NCBI RefSeq assembly: GCF_022489065.1
Contig: NZ_JAKVTW010000001.1
Span: 558,001 to 622,000 of the forward strand
DNA: 64,000 nucleotides
Direction of reading: 5' to 3'
Source: Vreelandella neptunia
GTDB lineage: Bacteria; Pseudomonadota; Gammaproteobacteria; Pseudomonadales; Halomonadaceae
Every line of letters begins with the position of its first letter. Position 1 is the stretch's first letter. The translations under genes were made by a program, and so were the position numbers. Below the pieces are notes generated by a model. The model saw only the letters and a list, made by a program, of their open reading frames with translations, made no database searches and was not told the origin of the DNA. This document shows positions 58,369 through 64,000 of the stretch, in pieces.

Positions 58369-59097
58369 ATGTCGATGAATTCGCTGTCTATGAACAAAGA
58401 GCAAGACGCTGCCATCATGCTTGACTGTCAGGCACTGACACGTACCTACAGCGAAGGCCCCCAAGATCTAACGGTGCTGGATAAACTCAACCTACAGGTT
58501 CGGGCTGGCGAGCGGGTTGCCATCGTTGGTAGCTCTGGTTCGGGTAAAACGACGTTACTGAATCTATTGGGTGGTCTTGATCGCCCGAGTGACGGTCGCG
58601 TGGTGATCGCCGGTGAGCCGCTGTCGGGGTTAAATGAAGCCGCGCTGGGTAGTTTTCGTAATCGCTATATTGGCTTTGTGTACCAATTCCACCACCTGTT
58701 GGCGGAATTTACCGCCGTCGAAAATGCTGCTTTACCGCTGATTATTCGCGGCCAGTCAAAAAAGGCGGCTGAGCAGCGGGCAATGCAGATACTCGAACGG
58801 GTGGGTATGCAGCCACGAGCGGATCATAAACCGGGGGAGCTTTCCGGGGGTGAGCGTCAGCGTGTGGCGATTGCGCGGGCGCTGGTCACCGATCCTAGCC
58901 TGGTATTAATGGATGAGCCTACGGGGAATCTTGATCAGACCACTGCAGCGACTATTTTGGCGCTGATGGATGAGCTGGCCAAAGAGAGTGCCTGTGCGTT
59001 TGTGATTGTGACCCACGATGTGAGCCTTGCCGCCCACCAGGATCGGGTGCTTAAGCTGGATGCGGGAAAGTTGGTTGAGCAACCGCCAGTGCGTTAA
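58369..59097 (+). CDS. lolD: Lipoprotein-releasing ABC ATPase LolD
   Basis: 242 aa from ATG 58369 (AAGG 8 nt before); earlier ATGs at 58324 and 58336 overlap lolC. Walker A is GSSGSGKTTLLNLLGGLD, the signature LSGGERQRVAIARAL and Walker B LVLMDEPTGNLD. It powers lipoprotein release. A Met-Ser-Met-Asn repeat occurs at the N-terminus (MSMNSLSMNKE). Confidence 0.95.
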   Translation: MSMNSLSMNKEQDAAIMLDCQALTRTYSEGPQDLTVLDKLNLQVRAGERVAIVGSSGSGKTTLLNLLGGLDRPSDGRVVIAGEPLSGLNEAALGSFRNRYIGFVYQFHHLLAEFTAVENAALPLIIRGQSKKAAEQRAMQILERVGMQPRADHKPGELSGGERQRVAIARALVTDPSLVLMDEPTGNLDQTTAATILALMDELAKESACAFVIVTHDVSLAAHQDRVLKLDAGKLVEQPPVR

Positions 59098-59132
59098 CGC
59101 CTGGGCTTATCGATCTAGCTCGGTCAACAGGC

Positions 59133-59684
59133 TCAGTCATCGAACTCTGCTTCAATCTGCGCGCGCCGCTGCCGACGTTTCTGGCTGCGGCGTTTCCAAT
59201 TATGGGAGACGTGCCAGCGCCAGATTAAGCGGATCGCCATATTAACGACGATAGCCAAAAGAATCGCGGTTACCAGTGAGCCTACAATCAGGGGCGGCAT
59301 AATGTCGTGCATCTGCTCGGCAATCCAGCGCGTCGAAATGCGCGACGGTGCTTCTCTTACAGGGGCGCCGAGTATAAACGTGCCAATCCGATAATTGCCG
59401 TAAAAAATCAGTGGCATCGTTAACGGGTTAGTGATCCATACCAAGCCGATGGAAAGGGCTAAGTTACAGCGCGTCAAGCGAGCGCCCAGCGCGGCGACCA
59501 CCATCTGAAAGGGGATGGGCAGCATGGCGCAAAACACGCCCACGCTAAACGCATTGGCAACGCTTCGGCGAGTTAAAAGCCACAAGCCCGGATCGGCAAT
59601 CAGCGGCGCCATGAAACGTAGCGAGCGCTGTTTTCTGATGGTGTCGGGTTTGGGCATGTAGCGCTGCAGGAACCTGCGCGGCAT
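59133..59684 (-). CDS. DUF2062 membrane protein
   Basis: 183 aa with two or three membrane segments: RRSVANAFSVGVFCAMLPIPFQMVVAALGARLTRCNLALSIGLVWITNPLTMPLIFYGNYRIG and PPLIVGSLVTAILLAIVVNMAIRLIWRW. This is the DUF2062 family; its role is unknown. The C-terminus is very basic (RRSQKRRQRRAQ). It lies between lolD and comEC on the opposite strand. Confidence 0.88.
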   Translation of the reverse strand: MPRRFLQRYMPKPDTIRKQRSLRFMAPLIADPGLWLLTRRSVANAFSVGVFCAMLPIPFQMVVAALGARLTRCNLALSIGLVWITNPLTMPLIFYGNYRIGTFILGAPVREAPSRISTRWIAEQMHDIMPPLIVGSLVTAILLAIVVNMAIRLIWRWHVSHNWKRRSQKRRQRRAQIEAEFDD

Positions 59685-59781
59685 GACGGATACTCTTACC
59701 TATCGATGCTGCCCATTATCCATATAGCATTGCCCTTCGGCTATGCTAGGCCATCAATGAACATTCGCCGGGGAGCGTTCT

Positions 59782-62049
59782 ATGCGCTTAGGTGTTGCCA
59801 TGCCTGCTGCAATTGCCGCTCTGATAGGGGCGCTCTTGGCATGGTATAGCCATGCTGCTGGGGTGACCTCAAATGCGCTTGGATGGGGCCTGGTAGCAGC
59901 TTTGCTGGTAATGGGGTGGCAGCCACGCGTAGGTGTATGGCTGCTAATCGGCGGATGGGTTTTTATTGGCATTCAAGATGAATTGGGCAGGCGCTTGCCG
60001 TTGGGGTTGAGTGGCGAGGATCTGGTTATTGAGGCCAAGGTGTTAACCGCTCAGCCCCAGGGTGATACAACGCGTCTCACGCTGCGTGTTGATCATTGCC
60101 TAGGCCCTGGGCAACGCCCCAGTTGCTCTGCGCTTAGCAAGGTGCGAGTAACGGCCTATAGCGATGCAGTATTTACCGCCGGTGAGCAGTGGCGAATGAC
60201 GCTGCGTTTACGACCGCCGAGTGGTTTTGCGAACCCCGCTACATTTGATTATGAGCAGTGGCTATGGCGTGAGGGGTTTCACGCCACTGGTTACTTGCGA
60301 CAAGATCCGCCGCCAGTTCGGCTCGCTTCCTCCGGTCCATCGCTTCGGCAGTTGGGTTTGGATTTTTTAGCTCAGCAAACGCTCGATGAGCGCACTAAAC
60401 GGTGGTTGGCGGCGCTAACATTGGGTGAAAGCGAGCAGCTTACGCAAGATGACTGGTCATTGTTGAATGCGACTGGCACTACCCATCTTGTCGTCATTTC
60501 AGGATTGCACGTCGGGTTAGTGACGTCATTTGTATTGATGCTTGCCAAGCTAGGTGCCCGCTTGTCCACTCCCACCAACTGGCGAATGCGTACCTGGCCA
60601 TGGTGGTTGGCAGCCGTCGCTTGTGTTGGTTACGCCACTCTTGCCGGGATGGCACCGCCAGCCATGCGAGCGATGGTAATGACCCTTATTGGACTGTGGG
60701 TACTGAGTGGTCGGCATGCACCGAGCCCTTGGCAAGGGTGGTGGCTAGCACTTGCGCTGGTGCTTATTGCCGACCCATTGGCCTTGTGGCGGCCGGGTAT
60801 GTGGCTGTCATTTGTAGCGGTGGCGTGGCTGATTATGATCTGGCAGGGGCGACGGCGCCCACAGGGCGTTAAAGGCTGGTGTTGGGCGCTAATCAGATCG
60901 CAATTGCTGCTTGCACCGCTCATGGCAGCCGCCGTGCTGGTGGCCTTTGGGCGAGTAGCCCCTGCCGCTCCGCTAATTAACCTCATTGCCGTGCCATGGG
61001 TGAGCTCGGTCATGGTGCCTTCGGCACTGTTGGGTTGGCTACTGTCGCCGGTACCTTTTCTAGCGCATTCCGTATGGTGGTTGTTTGAGTTGGCGCTCAC
61101 TATTTTTCATATCCTGCTGACGCTCTCCGTTCAACATTGGCCGCTATGGGAGCCTGAACGACCGCTAACCTATCCACTGGCCTTTGCGCTGTTGCTACTG
61201 TCACTCTGCTGGGGCTTGCCCGCTGTACTGCCTAGCATACGGCTAGCATCGACGGCGTTAGTCGTGGCGCTACCTTGGTGGTCGCTCTCTTCATCAACTC
61301 CCCAGCAAGGGCTGCGCGTCAGTGTGTATGACGTGGGGCAGGGGCAGTTGATAGAGCTACGCAGCGCGAATTATAGGCTGCTATATGACACGGGGCCGCG
61401 CTTTCGCGGCGGTTTTATGCCACTAGAGTCACTGTGGTCCCCAGGGCAACGTTTTGATCAGGTGATCGTTAGTCACGCTGATAATGACCATGCGGGCGGC
61501 GTTAATGCGTTATTAACAGAGCATCAGGTTAATGAGTGGACTGCCCCTGCCGGTGAGACGCTGCCGGTAGCGAGTCAGGCATGCCAGCGAGGTCAATCCT
61601 GGCAGCGCGATGGCGTAAATTATCGCTTTTTATGGCCCCCTGCTGGGGCCAATGCCTTGTCACCCAATGATCGGTCCTGCGTATTGGAAGTCCGCGTAGG
61701 CGAGCACCGGCTACTCATTACCGGAGATGTCAGTACGGAGATAGAGCGGCGCTTTTTACTCGAAGTGGATGCGCCTATTTCTATTCTTGTCGCGGGGCAT
61801 CACGGTAGCAGTACCAGTTCGGGGATTCAGTTCGTGCGCCATACTGCATCTGAACACGTGGTGTTTAGTGCAGGGCGGGATAACCCTTTTCAACACCCGG
61901 TGGATTCAGTCGTACGCCGTTTTCGTCAGCAGGGGAGCTGTCTGTGGAGCACCGCCCACGACGGAGCACTGCGTTTTTGGTTGCAAGCAGCCCATCCCAT
62001 TGAGGTCAAAACGACGCGACAGCAGCCAGGACGACGCAATCGGTGTTGA
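59782..62049 (+). CDS. comEC: DNA uptake channel ComEC/Rec2
   Basis: 755 aa. An N-terminal DUF4131/OB-like part, the competence membrane domain (TTHLVVISGLHVGLVTSFVLMLAKLG, then many membrane segments), and a C-terminal metallo-beta-lactamase domain with VSHADNDHAGGVNALL and LVAGHHGSSTSSG. It forms the inner-membrane channel for incoming single-stranded DNA. It suggests capacity for natural uptake, though pilus genes are not in view. Confidence 0.95.
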   Translation: MRLGVAMPAAIAALIGALLAWYSHAAGVTSNALGWGLVAALLVMGWQPRVGVWLLIGGWVFIGIQDELGRRLPLGLSGEDLVIEAKVLTAQPQGDTTRLTLRVDHCLGPGQRPSCSALSKVRVTAYSDAVFTAGEQWRMTLRLRPPSGFANPATFDYEQWLWREGFHATGYLRQDPPPVRLASSGPSLRQLGLDFLAQQTLDERTKRWLAALTLGESEQLTQDDWSLLNATGTTHLVVISGLHVGLVTSFVLMLAKLGARLSTPTNWRMRTWPWWLAAVACVGYATLAGMAPPAMRAMVMTLIGLWVLSGRHAPSPWQGWWLALALVLIADPLALWRPGMWLSFVAVAWLIMIWQGRRRPQGVKGWCWALIRSQLLLAPLMAAAVLVAFGRVAPAAPLINLIAVPWVSSVMVPSALLGWLLSPVPFLAHSVWWLFELALTIFHILLTLSVQHWPLWEPERPLTYPLAFALLLLSLCWGLPAVLPSIRLASTALVVALPWWSLSSSTPQQGLRVSVYDVGQGQLIELRSANYRLLYDTGPRFRGGFMPLESLWSPGQRFDQVIVSHADNDHAGGVNALLTEHQVNEWTAPAGETLPVASQACQRGQSWQRDGVNYRFLWPPAGANALSPNDRSCVLEVRVGEHRLLITGDVSTEIERRFLLEVDAPISILVAGHHGSSTSSGIQFVRHTASEHVVFSAGRDNPFQHPVDSVVRRFRQQGSCLWSTAHDGALRFWLQAAHPIEVKTTRQQPGRRNRC

Positions 62050-62105
62050 AGCGCGTCGCCATAAGGTAGAATTCATCGCATTGCACACTATTGCCAGGAG
62101 CGCGT

Positions 62106-63842
62106 GTGACTGATTCAGGTTGGGGTATTTACAAGCGGTTATTGGGCTATGTTAAGCCGCATTGGCGTGCTTTCGCGCTAGCGGTGGTGGGGTTTGTGGT
62201 GTACGCCGCGTCGAGTACGGCGCTGGCGGAAATGATGAAGCGACTGATTGATGGCATTCAAAATCCCGATGCGGCCTTCCGGCTATTTTTACCGCTATTT
62301 GTGATTATTATGTTTTCAGCTCGAGGGCTAGGTACTTTTTTAAGTACCTATTTCATGGCCTATGTGGGGCGCTATGTCATTCATACCCTGCGCTGCGATG
62401 TCTTTGCCCATCTGCTCCATTTACCCGGCCGATTTTTTGACCACCACTCCAGCGGCCAACTGGTATCGCGAGTCACCTACCACGTCGAGCAAGTCGCAGG
62501 AGCGGCCACTAAGGCTGTGACCATTATCCTTCGTGAGGGTCTGTTCGTTATCGGGCTGGTGCTCTATCTGCTCTGGACCAATTGGATGTTAACGCTGCTA
62601 TTTTTAGGCGTGACGCCGATCATCGCCGTGGTGGTGAGCTACGTTAGTAAGCGGTTCAGGCGCATTTCAAAACGCATTCAGCACTCTATGGGTGATGTGA
62701 CTCATATTGCGTCTGAAGCGCTCTCAGGCTATCGGGTAGTACGTACCCATGGCGCAGAAGATTATGAAAAGCAGCGCTTTGAGCGAGTAAGTGAAGAGAA
62801 TCGTCGTCAAAGTATGAAAGAGGCCATGACCCGGGCGGTTAGCTCGCCGGTGATTCTGATGCTGGTGGCGATCTCTATGGCACTGCTGGTATGGCTGGCC
62901 ATGGCCCCCTCGTTGATGGCTAACATGACGCCCGGGGAGTTCGTTGCGTTTATTACCGCGGCGGCGCTAATGATTAAGCCAGTGCGGCAATTAACCGAGA
63001 TAAACGGTGAAATACAGAAAGGCCTAGCGGCTGCATCAGAGCTTTTTGGCCTGCTGGATATGACCCCTGAACAGGATAGTGGTAAGCGCATCGCCAGCCG
63101 TTTAAGCGGTGATGTCATCATTGATAATGTTAGCTTTCGCTACGCCGATGACCAACCTGAAGTGCTGCACGATATTAACCTTCGTCTCGCGCCGGGCGAG
63201 CTGGTCGCCATCGTTGGGCGCTCAGGAAGCGGCAAGTCCACACTGGTCAGTCTGTTACCCCGTTTCTACCGGCCCAGTCAAGGGAGCATCACCATTGATG
63301 GGATTAATATCGATGAGTACGCGCTTGGGCCACTGCGCCAGCAGATCGCGTTGGTCTCCCAGCAGGTGACGCTATTTAATGCCTCAATTGCCGATAACAT
63401 TGCCTACGGGGTTACTGATCCTGACCCTCAGGCCATCCGAGCGGCTGCTGAAGCGGCTTATGCCCATGAGTTCATCGAAAAGCTCCCCAACGGCTATGAA
63501 ACGACGGTAGGCGAAAACGGTGTAATGCTCTCCGGTGGGCAGCGCCAACGCCTTGCGATTGCCCGGGCTATCTTCAAAGATGCGCCGCTACTGGTGCTGG
63601 ATGAGGCCACTTCAGCGCTGGATACTGAGTCGGAACGGTATATTCAAAAAGCACTGGAGCGGGTCTGTGAAGGCCGCACAACGCTAGTGATTGCGCACCG
63701 CTTGTCGACTATCGAGCGTGCCGACCGCATCATCGTGATGGATCAAGGACGAATTATTGAAGAGGGCCCCCACCAAACCTTGCTGGATGCCGATGGCGCC
63801 TACGCAGCACTGCATCAGTTGCAGTTCCAAGAAGCGCTATGA
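62106..63842 (+). CDS. msbA: Lipid A flippase MsbA
   Basis: 578 aa. Six membrane helices in the N-terminal half, then a nucleotide-binding domain with Walker A GRSGSGKST, the signature LSGGQRQRLAIARAI and Walker B LLVLDEATSALD. It flips core-lipid A across the inner membrane. GTG 62106 has AGGAG 5 nt upstream; a frame open from 62091 has no good start. Its stop overlaps the lpxK ATG. Confidence 0.96.
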   Translation: MTDSGWGIYKRLLGYVKPHWRAFALAVVGFVVYAASSTALAEMMKRLIDGIQNPDAAFRLFLPLFVIIMFSARGLGTFLSTYFMAYVGRYVIHTLRCDVFAHLLHLPGRFFDHHSSGQLVSRVTYHVEQVAGAATKAVTIILREGLFVIGLVLYLLWTNWMLTLLFLGVTPIIAVVVSYVSKRFRRISKRIQHSMGDVTHIASEALSGYRVVRTHGAEDYEKQRFERVSEENRRQSMKEAMTRAVSSPVILMLVAISMALLVWLAMAPSLMANMTPGEFVAFITAAALMIKPVRQLTEINGEIQKGLAAASELFGLLDMTPEQDSGKRIASRLSGDVIIDNVSFRYADDQPEVLHDINLRLAPGELVAIVGRSGSGKSTLVSLLPRFYRPSQGSITIDGINIDEYALGPLRQQIALVSQQVTLFNASIADNIAYGVTDPDPQAIRAAAEAAYAHEFIEKLPNGYETTVGENGVMLSGGQRQRLAIARAIFKDAPLLVLDEATSALDTESERYIQKALERVCEGRTTLVIAHRLSTIERADRIIVMDQGRIIEEGPHQTLLDADGAYAALHQLQFQEAL

Positions 63843-64000
63843 CGTTGTCTAAAAGAGCGCTGCCAAAACGCTCACTGGCAGAGCGCTGGCTGCAAGGCGC
63901 CTATCAAGGGAGCCACTGGCTATGGCCGCTGAGGCCGTTAGGGGTGCTCTATCAATGGGGTATGGCCCGCCGTGAGCGCTCATACCTCCTCGGTGAGAAA
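63839..64000 (+). CDS. lpxK: Tetraacyldisaccharide 4'-kinase LpxK, N-terminal part (3' end outside window)
   Basis: The first 54 residues are present: MTLSKRALPKRSLAERWLQG, then YQGSHWLWPLRPLGVLYQW, then RRERSYLLGEK. The Trp-rich N-terminus with the adjacent msbA matches LpxK, which phosphorylates the lipid A 4' position. The Walker A part lies beyond the window. ATG overlaps the msbA stop (ATGA). Confidence 0.9.
   Translation, partial: MTLSKRALPKRSLAERWLQGAYQGSHWLWPLRPLGVLYQWGMARRERSYLLGEK

Noticed and set aside
60630..61100. 156-codon minus-strand ORF
   Set aside because: It is antisense to comEC, with composition typical of a shadow frame.

Overview
This window looks like chromosomal core DNA from a gammaproteobacterium of the Halomonas type (Halomonadaceae); that placement is inferred from protein character and gene order, not from a database search. 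Gene order closely follows the Pseudomonas pattern recalled from general knowledge: rapZ/ptsN/hpf/rpoN/lpt, mla, murA-hisG-hisD, a DegS/AlgW protease, Nif3, zapE, rplM-rpsI, petABC, sspAB, dolP/diaA/yraN/lpoA, rsmI, rnpB, the division and cell-wall (dcw) cluster, lpxC, secA, argJ, mutT. No transposases, integrases, phage genes, CRISPR arrays, tRNAs or rRNAs were seen. Coding density is high and most gene borders are short or overlapping.

Region by region. 1-2322: the end of tldD, darP on the other strand, and pmbA/tldE. 2343-9530 (minus strand): kdsD-kdsC-lptC-lptA-lptB-rpoN-hpf-ptsN-rapZ-npr, which links Kdo synthesis, LPS transport, sigma-54, ribosome hibernation and nitrogen PTS control. 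9851-14693: mlaFEDCB, ibaG and murA (outer-membrane lipid asymmetry, then the first step of peptidoglycan precursor synthesis). 14740-16750: hisG and hisD. 16799-20883: envelope-stress protease, Nif3-like protein, ZapG-like and ZapE-like division proteins. 21069-26085: L13/S9, the cytochrome bc1 complex, and SspA/SspB. 26166-30328: DolP-like lipoprotein, DiaA-like SIS protein, YraN, LpoA and RsmI. 30361-30729: RNase P RNA. 30799-47472: rsmH-ftsL-ftsI-murE-murF-mraY-murD-ftsW-murG-murC-ddlB-ftsQ-ftsA-ftsZ. 47608-54809: lpxC, dciA, a small secretory ORF, secA, argJ and a MutT/ThiE-like fusion. 54905-56885: agmatine-to-putrescine genes. 57102-64000: one LolC/E-type permease with LolD, a DUF2062 protein, ComEC, MsbA and the start of LpxK.

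Together the genes build and divide the envelope: peptidoglycan precursors (MurA, C-G, MraY, Ddl), the septal machine (FtsA, I, L, Q, W, Z), LPS synthesis and transport (KdsC/D, LpxC, LpxK, MsbA, LptABC), lipoprotein and phospholipid traffic (Lol, Mla) and secretion (SecA).

The most interesting items are: (1) a 120-codon ORF just before secA, with an N-terminal signal-like segment and a C-terminal Arg-Gly-Pro-Pro near its stop, in the syntenic position of E. coli secM, a candidate translation-arrest secretion monitor; (2) a repeated pattern of short degenerate tandem duplications (13-18 bp units, 2-4 copies) at gene edges (tldD, pmbA, mlaF, mlaD/mlaC, dolP, rsmI, aguA); (3) no mraZ ahead of rsmH; (4) a lone Lol permease, suggesting a LolDF-like arrangement; (5) long hairpins between hisD and the protease gene and in the petA leader.
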